Part shown: positions 27,522-35,534 of the stretch, in pieces
How positions within the stretch are numbered: position 1 is the first letter of the stretch
Layout of the letters: every line of letters begins with the position of its first letter
Assembly (NCBI RefSeq): GCF_900109365.1
Contig: NZ_FNZR01000001.1
Coordinates: 558,001 to 622,000 of the forward strand
DNA: 64,000 bases
From: Parapedobacter koreensis
GTDB lineage: Bacteria > Bacteroidota > Bacteroidia > Sphingobacteriales > Sphingobacteriaceae
Direction of reading: 5' to 3'
Notes under the pieces: model-generated
Database searches by the model: none
Told to the model about the DNA's origin: nothing
Seen by the model: only the letters and a program-made list of their open reading frames with translations
Translations under genes and position numbers: made by a program

Positions 27522-30500
27522 TTAGTTGACTTGTTTTAAATCGCCACTTATCAATAAAATTTGTCCGGCCTTGGTTTTAAAAGTGGCTTTCTCATTGCCC
27601 AATCGCAGGGTTAGTCGTCCCCCTTTTTCTGCCAAGACACGTGCTTCTTTCAATTTACCGGCTTCCCATGTAAGGTCAATGACAAAACCACCGCGTGCGC
27701 GCAGCCCTTTGATGGAGCCTTGCATAAGTACTGTTGGCAACGAAGGCAGCAAGTGCACCTCAAACTGGCCGTCTTTAAGCGGTACATGGCTCTGCACCAG
27801 CATCTCGGCAATGGCCGCCGTAGCACCGAAGTTGCCGTCAATCTGGAACGGTGGATGATTGTCAAACAGGTTGGGCAACGTCTTCTCACGCAAGAGCACA
27901 CCCAACAGCTTGAACGCATGGTCGCCATCATGCAAGCGGTTCCACATGTTGATTTTCCACGCCAATCCCCAACCGGTACCATCATCTCCCCGTGCGATCA
28001 GCGTCTTTTTGGCTGCTTCCGCAAGCTCGGGGGTTCCGGTCACCGATATCTGATTGCCGGGATGGAGTGCAAACAAATGGGAAGTATGCCGGTGATGCGG
28101 TTCCACTTCCTGATAATCTTCTACCCATTCCATGACCCGGCCGGTGGCTTCGCTGATGCGGATGGGTGCCAAGCGGGAGAGTGTTTTCAAGCACGTATCC
28201 CGGAAGGTTTTATCAATATCCAGAATTTTCGCAGCGGCAATACAGTTGGTCAACAAATCATGGATAATTTCCAGATCCATGGTAGCACCGTACGTAAAGA
28301 CGGAGTGTTCTCCATTCGGCAACACGAACGCATTTTCCGGTGAATAGGACGGATTAGTCACCAACTTCCCGGCTACAGGTGTCCTTGGAGGGGCTTCTAC
28401 CAAGAAATCAAGGATAAATTCAGCCGCTCCTTTCATCAGTGGATAAGCCCGCTGCCGCAGGAATGCGGTATCCAATGTATAGCAGTAGTGTTCCCAAGGG
28501 TGTTGGGCCAACCAAGCAGCCCCTACGGGCCAGATACCTTGTGGCCCGTCTGCGGGTGCCGTGAATCCCCATGCGTCCGTCAGGTGGTGTACTACCCAGC
28601 CATCGGCGCCATATAATACCTTTGCGGTACGTTGGCCCGGTTTTACCAAGGCCTCCGTCAGATCAAACAACGGCAAATGCGTTTCCGATAGGTTCGTAAT
28701 CTCCGCAGGCCAATAGTTCATTTGGAGGTTGATGTTGGTATGATAATCTGCATTCCAGGGTGGATTCATCTGCCACGCCCACAATCCTTGTAGGTTGGCA
28801 GGCATCGTGCCTGGTCGCGAACTCGCGATCAATAGGTAACGCCCGTATTGAAAAAACGTTTCGACCAAAGATGGGTGGGGCTGGCCTGCTTTCCTTGCAT
28901 CTTCCAGCAATTCGTCTGTCGCCAATTCCCGGGCCTTCTCATCTTGTGCGCCCAATTCAAACTGCACACGGTTGTAGTAATGCTGATGTTCCCGGATATG
29001 GGCCGCCTTCACGGCTTCATACGATTGGCCCATCGCATGGGCTATGATGTTGGCACAACTTTCCTCCGGAATACCGGGGAAATCGAGCATACCGTCACTG
29101 ATATGTTCAAGACCGGGATAATTTGTTGCACCGGCGATGTACAACGTCAGGGTATCGGCACCTTCCACCGATAGGACGTGGTTATGAACCTGGACATGCC
29201 CCCCCGTGGTCACGGCTTTTATTTGTGTGGCAAAGCGAAGACCGCGGGCATTTCCGTCACCGTCTTTAATGGGAAGCCTGCCTTTCAGCAACAACGACGA
29301 TGCATCGGTGGGATGTGGCATTGTTTCAGTATCTTGCTGGCGCCGCAAGGTGAATGAATTGCTGATTTTCCCACCGTCGCTTGCTGTAAACCGTACGATG
29401 ATGGCATTATGTTCGGATGAGGCAAAGCTTTCACGAGTATACCAGACGCCATCGTGTTTATAGCGCACGGTGACCACACCTGTGGTCAAATCGAGGCTCC
29501 GCGTATAGGATTCTGCGTTAAGGTGTGGCGTATCAAACCACAATTCAGCAAGTGATTGATAGGGCTTGACACCTTGTGGACGCCCCATCATCGTTTGCTC
29601 CGCCAACTTCACGGCTTCATTGTTTTTGTCTTCAAATAACAAGCGCCGTACTTCGGGCAATGTCTCCAGTGACTCCGGGTTATTTGGATCCAGTGCATAG
29701 CCATCCCATAGGGAACTTTCATTCAACTGAATCCGTTCATCGGCCACACCACCGAATACCATGCCACCTAACCGGCCATTGCCGATAGGTAGCGCCTCTT
29801 CCCATACTTTTGCGGATTGTTTATACCATAGTATGTTGCGCCCCGATGGGCGCTCACCAGCACCAGAAAACGACGCCCGATCCAGCCACTCGGACCGGAT
29901 ATCACCGGTACGTGAACTGGCTGGGGAAGTCTGCTCCACGGCTTTTACGATAAAATCAACAATAGGTGCGGGATTTGGGAAACTATGCGGATGGTGTTTG
30001 AAACCACGTTTCATCATCACGGTGATGTCACCCCCCTGTGCCTTCACCTTTTTTTCAAAAGCCAGCGTCTGTGTCTCCGGATCTACCGCCTCATCCTCGT
30101 CTGCGCAGAGGACAAGGATGGGGTAGCCTCCACGTACGATGTCTTCAATGTTGTCCATCGGGCTTCCGGTAAACTGATCAAGCGCTTGGTCGGTCTCCAG
30201 TCCATAAGCCTTGCGGATGTCTGCCGTAAGTGGGCGTCCCTGCTTAGCGTAAGCACGCATATCAAGCAATGGATTGTCAATATATACACCAGCCACCTTT
30301 TCTGGATTCGCCGCTGCCCAGTTCAACGCATACACGCCCCCACGGCTCATCCCTTCAAAAGCGGCCTTACGGTTCAATCCAGCATTGTATAGGATCGCAT
30401 GAAATTCGTCCCACAGTGCAATAGCCTCTGGGTTTCCCAATAATTCGGCGGCGTCGCAATAGGCGATATGGAAACCACGTTCCAGCAATGCAATATCGGC

Positions 30501-31337
30501 CTGCGGTTCGTGCCCCCAAAAGCGGGCCCGCCACACCCAGGGTCTGTCATTGGCCGTCCGTTTAGGTTGCACCACTTTACAAGCCCGTCCGTTCAATGAG
30601 AATTCAGCAGTTGTATAGCCATAAAAGGAAGAGGTGGTATACGGGCGTTCAAGGTGCTCGAAAAGATCATAAGCACCATCACCTTCCTGAGTTGCTTGCT
30701 GAAACAGTCGCTTAGCAATGATGCTTGCGGCTTCTTCACCGGGGTGGATCTTGTCTATATACAGATCGGACCTATCAATGAGCAAGGAATGCATGTCCAG
30801 CACTTCAACATCCTCTTCCAAGGCAACCTGCTGCATAGCTGGAATGATGTCTTCCACAATCACCTTATCCCATATCTGGTTGGTATCGGTTTCAAACGAT
30901 TTAAAAGGAAGCATCAGTATGACTCGTGGCTGCGACGGCAAGCGCCTAAACGACTGTACCATTTCGCGGCAGTCGTCGATCAATTCATCATAGTGCGGTC
31001 GGTTGATCGCCTTTGAGTCATTACCCCCCAAATCAATAAAAACCAAATTCGGGTTGAGCGCCAGCGCATCCCGGTAAGCCTGGGTGTTCCAATATGGCGA
31101 ATCTCCTTTACGGAGCAGGGTGGTGCCCCCAACGCCAAAATTAGTTACTTGGTAACGCCTGCCCAATAAGGCTTGCAATTGCCCGGGATAGGCTCGTTCA
31201 CTTGGATTTGTGATGCCATGCCCCCCGGTAATGCTGGCACCGACGCATGCCACTTTTACTTGTGCCATTGTGCCCAGTCCACTGAGGCAAAACAGACCTA
31301 TAAAAAGATAAACTTTTAATTTCAATAGGATTACCAT
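27522..31337 (-). CDS. Three-domain fusion: GDSL/SGNH esterase, alpha/beta hydrolase, GH95 alpha-L-fucosidase-like
   Basis: 1271-residue secreted protein. Signal peptide to about residue 25. SGNH/GDSL hydrolase at about 27-215: nucleophile S35 in [12 protein letters not shown] block, and D195/H198 in DKIHPG. Alpha/beta hydrolase at about 235-470: nucleophile S331 in GMSRGG, acid in CADEDEA, His in [10 protein letters not shown]95 at about 500-1271: [28 protein letters not shown] and [12 protein letters not shown] at the start, [18 protein letters not shown] and [25 protein letters not shown] in the barrel, and a final beta-sandwich. GH95 enzymes are alpha-1,2-fucosidases or galactosidases. 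Esterase plus glycosidase suggests an acylated, fucose- or galactose-containing glycan. Driven by repeat promoter D. Confidence 0.85.
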   Translation of the reverse strand: MVILLKLKVYLFIGLFCLSGLGTMAQVKVACVGASITGGHGITNPSERAYPGQLQALLGRRYQVTNFGVGGTTLLRKGDSPYWNTQAYRDALALNPNLVFIDLGGNDSKAINRPHYDELIDDCREMVQSFRRLPSQPRVILMLPFKSFETDTNQIWDKVIVEDIIPAMQQVALEEDVEVLDMHSLLIDRSDLYIDKIHPGEEAASIIAKRLFQQATQEGDGAYDLFEHLERPYTTSSFYGYTTAEFSLNGRACKVVQPKRTANDRPWVWRARFWGHEPQADIALLERGFHIAYCDAAELLGNPEAIALWDEFHAILYNAGLNRKAAFEGMSRGGVYALNWAAANPEKVAGVYIDNPLLDMRAYAKQGRPLTADIRKAYGLETDQALDQFTGSPMDNIEDIVRGGYPILVLCADEDEAVDPETQTLAFEKKVKAQGGDITVMMKRGFKHHPHSFPNPAPIVDFIVKAVEQTSPASSRTGDIRSEWLDRASFSGAGERPSGRNILWYKQSAKVWEEALPIGNGRLGGMVFGGVADERIQLNESSLWDGYALDPNNPESLETLPEVRRLLFEDKNNEAVKLAEQTMMGRPQGVKPYQSLAELWFDTPHLNAESYTRSLDLTTGVVTVRYKHDGVWYTRESFASSEHNAIIVRFTASDGGKISNSFTLRRQQDTETMPHPTDASSLLLKGRLPIKDGDGNARGLRFATQIKAVTTGGHVQVHNHVLSVEGADTLTLYIAGATNYPGLEHISDGMLDFPGIPEESCANIIAHAMGQSYEAVKAAHIREHQHYYNRVQFELGAQDEKARELATDELLEDARKAGQPHPSLVETFFQYGRYLLIASSRPGTMPANLQGLWAWQMNPPWNADYHTNINLQMNYWPAEITNLSETHLPLFDLTEALVKPGQRTAKVLYGADGWVVHHLTDAWGFTAPADGPQGIWPVGAAWLAQHPWEHYCYTLDTAFLRQRAYPLMKGAAEFILDFLVEAPPRTPVAGKLVTNPSYSPENAFVLPNGEHSVFTYGATMDLEIIHDLLTNCIAAAKILDIDKTFRDTCLKTLSRLAPIRISEATGRVMEWVEDYQEVEPHHRHTSHLFALHPGNQISVTGTPELAEAAKKTLIARGDDGTGWGLAWKINMWNRLHDGDHAFKLLGVLLREKTLPNLFDNHPPFQIDGNFGATAAIAEMLVQSHVPLKDGQFEVHLLPSLPTVLMQGSIKGLRARGGFVIDLTWEAGKLKEARVLAEKGGRLTLRLGNEKATFKTKAGQILLISGDLKQVN

Positions 31338-31361
31338 ATTTGTGTTTATAATTAAGTGCTG

Positions 31362-31413
31362 CTAAAATAGGCGCTCCCATTAAAAAAAGCTTAACAAAGA
31401 ATTAATCAACGCA
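31362..31413 (-). promoter_or_regulatory. Repeat promoter D: three 11-bp repeats plus -7 box (fusion hydrolase)
   Basis: Plus-strand view: CTAAAATA (31362-31369, reverse of TATTTTAG), an 11-bp spacer (one shorter than in the other four), units at 31381 (TAAAAAAAGCT), 31392 (TAACAAAGAAT) and 31403 (TAATCAACGCA). The -7 box is close to the start at 31337, giving a leader of only about 20 nt. Confidence 0.65.
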
Positions 31414-31422
31414 TTTTCTTCC

Positions 31423-32703
31423 CTAAAAATCATTAAAATTCCACGGTACCCGATAAGGGCGCGATACCATTTGATTTGCCGCAGCATGGTCAAATACTTC
31501 TTTCTTCGGGTCCCACTTTACGTCAGCCTGCAACTCATACACAATATTCACCGCATTGCATACTGACGCAGTGCGGTGGCCAATCTCCACATCAGCAACC
31601 GGACGGCTCCTCTTCTTAATGGCATCTATCCAATCCTGGTAATGGTTGTCACTTTGGTAAAGCCGCTTGTCCGTAGGTTTGAGCGTTTGTTCCACCAATG
31701 AAGTTGGCGTTGACCGTAAAAACTCCCGGGATACTTCGATGGTTCCCTCGGTACCGATGAATTGTATGGCATTGCCCGGCCCCCACTGCTTATGGTACAC
31801 CGTTATGCCATTGGCATATTGGAATGAAGCCCCTTCCTGTGCCAGTGGATCTTGGGGGGCATGGAAAGACACCGGGCCTGATTCATCCATACCCAAGGCC
31901 CACTGCACAATATCAAACATGTGCGCCCCCCAATCGGTCACATATCCGCCACCGAAATTACGGTAGTTCCGCCAGCCAGCCCAATCTTTGTCATTTTCAA
32001 TAGGAGGAGCCAACACGGGGTGATACCCGCGATAAAGCGATGGTCCAATCCAAGCATTCCAGTCCAGGTAATCCGGCACGGGTTGGGACGGCAAATCACA
32101 TTGTCGCACTGGCCCACCGACGGATACATTTATTTCTCTGATATCACCGATATAGCCATTCGTAATCAATTCGCAGGCATGACGGAAAGGTTTCCATGAG
32201 CGCTGCATACTGCCGGTCTGTAATACCCGGTTATATTTTCTGACAGCGCTGACCATCGCCCGTCCTTCGGCAATGGTCAGTGCCAAAGGCTTCTCGCAAT
32301 AAATATCTTTACCCATTTTCGCTGCATCGATACAGATTTGCGCATGCCAGTGATCGGGCGTCGCTACCACCACGGCATCAATATCCTTTCGCCCCAGCAG
32401 ATCGCGGTATTGGGCATAGGCCGTTACGGATGTTGCTACTTTCTTGTCGTTGGCCTCGGTCGCACGTTCCACAAAACGAGCCAGTTTTTTAGCGTCCACA
32501 TCACTCGCTGCCAATACAAGCGTTTCAGGGCAACGATTGATATTGCCCAACAGGCCCATTGCTTGTTTGCCGACACCGATATACCCCAACGTCATCCGGT
32601 CGCTCGGTGCCAAAAAACCCTTGCCTCCCAATACATGCCTTGGTAGTATGGTAAAAGCGGCAGCCCCCAAAGCCATGTTTTTAATAAATGTGTTTCTTTT
32701 CAT
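31423..32703 (-). CDS. Exported Gfo/Idh/MocA-family oxidoreductase
   Basis: NAD(P)-dependent sugar oxidoreductase fold of 426 residues: Rossmann start LGYIGVGKQAMGLLG, CEKPLALT (the family's Lys in EKP), and a C-terminal alpha/beta domain with GGGYVTDWGAHMFDIVQWALG, whose Asp/His pair is catalytic in relatives. A hydrophobic leader (FIKNMALGAAAFTILPRHVLGG) indicates export; it lacks a double arginine. Exported members with bound cofactor occur in pathways that oxidise glycosides at C3 or remove groups from glycans. Transcribed alone or with the fusion hydrolase from repeat promoter E. Confidence 0.88.
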   Translation of the reverse strand: MKRNTFIKNMALGAAAFTILPRHVLGGKGFLAPSDRMTLGYIGVGKQAMGLLGNINRCPETLVLAASDVDAKKLARFVERATEANDKKVATSVTAYAQYRDLLGRKDIDAVVVATPDHWHAQICIDAAKMGKDIYCEKPLALTIAEGRAMVSAVRKYNRVLQTGSMQRSWKPFRHACELITNGYIGDIREINVSVGGPVRQCDLPSQPVPDYLDWNAWIGPSLYRGYHPVLAPPIENDKDWAGWRNYRNFGGGYVTDWGAHMFDIVQWALGMDESGPVSFHAPQDPLAQEGASFQYANGITVYHKQWGPGNAIQFIGTEGTIEVSREFLRSTPTSLVEQTLKPTDKRLYQSDNHYQDWIDAIKKRSRPVADVEIGHRTASVCNAVNIVYELQADVKWDPKKEVFDHAAANQMVSRPYRVPWNFNDF

Positions 32704-32777
32704 TACTGCGATCTGTTAAGTTTATAAAGTGGTTAACCGTATCCTTCTATGGGATAAGTGTTTATAATCAAGATTCG

Positions 32778-32830
32778 TAAAGATAGCATTTACATGTTAA
32801 AAAAATCTTAATCCCCCATTAATCATAAGG
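32778..32830 (-). promoter_or_regulatory. Repeat promoter E: three degenerate 11-bp repeats plus -7 box (Gfo/Idh/MocA gene)
   Basis: Plus-strand view: TAAAGATA (32778-32785, reverse of -7 box TATCTTTA), a 12-bp spacer, units at 32798 (TAAAAAAATCT), 32809 (TAATCCCCCAT) and 32820 (TAATCATAAGG). This is the weakest repeat set, but its spacing to the -7 box equals that of A, B and C. It shares the intergenic space with the divergent padR gene. Confidence 0.55.
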
Positions 32831-32880
32831 AATTTTCCATCTTTTATATACATAATTTTCTTATGCATGTCAGGAAATTA

Positions 32881-32888
32881 TATATTTG
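32881..32888 (+). promoter_or_regulatory. -7 box of padR
   Basis: TATATTTG fits TAnnTTTG exactly and ends 4 nt before the padR start codon at 32893. The transcript would therefore begin at or next to the ATG, a leaderless message. The -33 region has no good TTG. Confidence 0.5.
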
Positions 32889-32892
32889 CATC

Positions 32893-33240
32893 ATGAGCTC
32901 AGCAAAACTATTGAAGGGCACGCTTCAGACCATCATTCTGAAGCTGCTGGAAGACCACGATAAAATGTACGGTTATGAAATCACCCAAAAGGTGAAGGAA
33001 TTGAGTAGTGGCGAATTTAAACTTACTGAGGGAGCACTGTATCCGGCACTGCACAAGCTGGAAGCCGATGGCTTGCTGGAAACCAGCACGGAATTGGTGG
33101 ATGGCCGGGTGCGCAAATACTATGCGCTGTCTATCCAAGGCAAGGGCGAGGTAAAGGAAAAGATGAGCGAAGCTGCCACATTTATTGAAAAATTGCAACT
33201 GGTACTAAACCTTAAACCATCCGTATCATGCGTACATTAA
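32893..33240 (+). CDS. PadR-family transcriptional regulator
   Basis: 115-residue PadR repressor with a winged helix (LKGTLQTIILKLLEDHDKMYGYEITQKVKE ... GALYPALHKLEADGLLETS) and a short C-terminal dimerisation helix. The YGYEI and EGALYPAL motifs are diagnostic. Start at the internal ATG (MSSAKLLKG), because PadR proteins begin like this and the -7 box lies just before it; an upstream ATG at 32863 would precede that box. It overlaps by 13 bp the next gene, a membrane protein, the usual pair in which PadR controls expression of its membrane partner. Confidence 0.92.
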   Translation: MSSAKLLKGTLQTIILKLLEDHDKMYGYEITQKVKELSSGEFKLTEGALYPALHKLEADGLLETSTELVDGRVRKYYALSIQGKGEVKEKMSEAATFIEKLQLVLNLKPSVSCVH

Positions 33241-33965
33241 TGCCTTACGAACAGAAATGGATTGCCAAACGTTTGAAAATATACCGTATAAAATACGCTG
33301 AACTATACAATGAAATCTATGATCACTTGGTTTCAGCCTGCGAACATAAATGCCGGTCCGGTGACAACCGTCCCATTCTTTCCCTGTTTCAGGAGACAAT
33401 GGACCACGATATCGGCAGCCACAAGGGTATTGCACGGATGACAGAAGAGCGAATTGCATTAATAAATAGTGAATTGCGTTCGGTGATGAAATCCCATTTC
33501 ATTGCTTACTTCGCCAGTTGGAAGGCCGCCATACCGATAGGGGTGTTTTTCATCAGCTATTTTGCCCTTAGTGTGTTAAAGCCAAACCTTTATTGGGCCT
33601 ATGCAGCGACATTGATGGTGTTGCTTCTACCATTCGCATACTTTGCGTTGTTGGGCATGCAAAACCGGTACTTCCGGACGATTCGTAGCCGACGAAAAGC
33701 ATCGTTGGTAAACCAAACCATGTTTAACCTCATGGGAAGGCCCCTAAGTTTATTCTACGCTGCCTTTATTGGCTTGCCTTCCCTGTATGATTTTTTCACC
33801 GGAGCAAACTCTTTTTATGATACGGCCCGTACCCTAATCGGGTTTATGGGTACGTTCGGAATGTCGCTGCTCATTTCGGCGGCCGTTATTATCACGATAG
33901 CCGTCATCCAGGTTGTCAATACAGACTACCGCCGGCTCATCCGCGAATTATCCCATATTAGTTAA
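33228..33965 (+). CDS. PadR-coupled membrane protein, function unknown
   Basis: 245-residue protein with a soluble N-terminal helical part (about 1-85, with MYEQKW/LYNEIYDHLVSACEH-type segments) and about five membrane helices (near 95-115, 118-140, 165-185, 195-205 and 212-230). Similar in layout to DUF1700-type proteins that sit downstream of PadR regulators. It overlaps padR by 13 bp, so the two are translated together, and it overlaps by 8 bp the 3' end of the convergent small membrane protein gene. A role in envelope stress or antimicrobial response is usual for such pairs but is only inferred. Confidence 0.75.
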   Translation: MRTLMPYEQKWIAKRLKIYRIKYAELYNEIYDHLVSACEHKCRSGDNRPILSLFQETMDHDIGSHKGIARMTEERIALINSELRSVMKSHFIAYFASWKAAIPIGVFFISYFALSVLKPNLYWAYAATLMVLLLPFAYFALLGMQNRYFRTIRSRRKASLVNQTMFNLMGRPLSLFYAAFIGLPSLYDFFTGANSFYDTARTLIGFMGTFGMSLLISAAVIITIAVIQVVNTDYRRLIRELSHIS

Positions 33966-34197
33966 TCACCAACAGTAATAGGAATAGGTAAAATACGGAT
34001 GAACCAATAAGGAGCCACCTTGTCTTGGTATACAACGCGACACACAGCAACAATACAGCAAACAGGCACACGATGATTTCGAAATCCACTAACATCGGCC
34101 GGGTGGCAAGCCTATAAATTGCGTGGACGAACGCGATGTTAAGGCAAAACAATACCGTCGGAATTAGATAATGCTCAACAAGCTTGTGATGATTCAT
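33958..34197 (-). CDS. Small membrane protein, last gene of the siderophore receptor operon
   Basis: 79 residues with three probable membrane helices (about 12-30, 38-55, 60-77). Its ATG overlaps the stop of the PepSY gene (ATGA, 34194-34197), so translation is coupled. Small membrane proteins at this place in receptor/PepSY operons are common in Bacteroidota and remain without a known function. Confidence 0.7.
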   Translation of the reverse strand: MNHHKLVEHYLIPTVLFCLNIAFVHAIYRLATRPMLVDFEIIVCLFAVLLLCVALYTKTRWLLIGSSVFYLFLLLLVIN

Positions 34198-35528
34198 CCA
34201 ATAACAGGTTTAGGTAAACAAAACTTTCTCCTCAAGAATCGGATTAGCCCGTACAGAACGATGCCGACCAAGCCCCCATCAATGACCACAGCCATCATGA
34301 GCGCTGCGGTTGAATAACCAATCAGCGTACTGACCAATGCCGCTATCACCAGTACAAGCAAGATGATAACCGAATAGATGAATGTAATTTTCAATGGCGC
34401 TGATTTTCGGTTTGATTTCTTCGCTGTACGATAAAAATAAACTACAAAACCGCTGATCGACAAAAATGCCGACACCAATCCAAGTAATGCATAAGTTATT
34501 TTTAAGCCGAGCCCTCCGTAATCACCGAAGTGCAACGCTTCTTGCACGAAGAAGAATTTGTGCCAAAATGGTTTTTCACGGATATCATATTTAAAAACAG
34601 GCTGCAATCCGAATTTGGAAAGAGTCAATCTGTTGATTGCCCGTTCGTAGATCAATCCCTTGATGTTTCCTGAAATCGTAACCGTGCCCGAACCATCGGT
34701 TGAAGATACGGCAGATAAGGGCACTAAATCTGGAAAATAACGTGCCGTAGTGCCCAGTACTTCTTCCCAATTTACGGTCGTTTGCGCATCCGCTTCACCG
34801 CTCATCACCGCCGCAGCCTGGTATTGGGAAGGGTTTTTGACCTTAAACCAGCCTTGCAAGCCAAGCCAGGCTCCAGTCAACGCGATCATCAAGTTGAAGG
34901 CAAGGGAACTTATTCCCAGCAGTTTGTGCCAGTCTGCCATCACCAGCCGTAATCCTTTGCCGTTCCGGATTTGCGGATACTGCTGCCGTTTCATGAAATT
35001 ACCGTAAATCATCAATCCGGTGATCGTGACAATGACAAACGCAACTCCGCCAAATCCGACAAAATACCGCCCCCAGTTGCCCTCGTATAGCCGGACATGG
35101 ATTTGCCGAAGGTAGTTGGCAATTGAATTCTGGTGATTTCGTCTTCCCAAGATCTTATCTTTGCCCATATCGACGAAAAAGGCAAATCGATCTTCAGCCG
35201 TGTTTGCCTTGACGGTTAAATGAACAATCCCGGCATAGCCGGGCTTTTCTGGAAATTCAATCCGCAACGACTGGTAATCTGGATACTGGTGGGTCAATGA
35301 GACTACTGATTGATCAAAATGCCACTTTTTTGCAGGCGAAGAAGCTGCTGAATAGTGCATCCGCTGGATAATGTAGTCGATCTCCGGGATAAAAACCGCC
35401 ACTGATCCGGTAATACAGAGGACGGCAATAACGATCCCCGTATAGAAACCAGACCAGTGGTGGATCTTCCAAATCAGTTTACCCTCACCTTTATTCGTCT
35501 TAACCGATTTGGTTCGCGTGTTGTCCAT
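34194..35528 (-). CDS. PepSY-associated transmembrane protein (iron uptake context)
   Basis: 444-residue inner-membrane protein with four main helices: near 25-45 (WSGFYTGIVIAVLCITGSVAVF), 155-175, 200-220 and 345-365, plus extra helices at the C-terminus. The opening KIHHWSGFYTG, the periplasmic PepSY repeats and the internal WHKLLG are family hallmarks. These proteins accompany TonB siderophore receptors and are thought to reduce ferric siderophores or act as periplasmic partners. It starts 6 bp after the receptor stop. Histidines in helices 1 and 3 could bind haem as in related ferric reductases. Confidence 0.88.
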   Translation of the reverse strand: MDNTRTKSVKTNKGEGKLIWKIHHWSGFYTGIVIAVLCITGSVAVFIPEIDYIIQRMHYSAASSPAKKWHFDQSVVSLTHQYPDYQSLRIEFPEKPGYAGIVHLTVKANTAEDRFAFFVDMGKDKILGRRNHQNSIANYLRQIHVRLYEGNWGRYFVGFGGVAFVIVTITGLMIYGNFMKRQQYPQIRNGKGLRLVMADWHKLLGISSLAFNLMIALTGAWLGLQGWFKVKNPSQYQAAAVMSGEADAQTTVNWEEVLGTTARYFPDLVPLSAVSSTDGSGTVTISGNIKGLIYERAINRLTLSKFGLQPVFKYDIREKPFWHKFFFVQEALHFGDYGGLGLKITYALLGLVSAFLSISGFVVYFYRTAKKSNRKSAPLKITFIYSVIILLVLVIAALVSTLIGYSTAALMMAVVIDGGLVGIVLYGLIRFLRRKFCLPKPVIG

Positions 35529-35534
35529 TGCACG

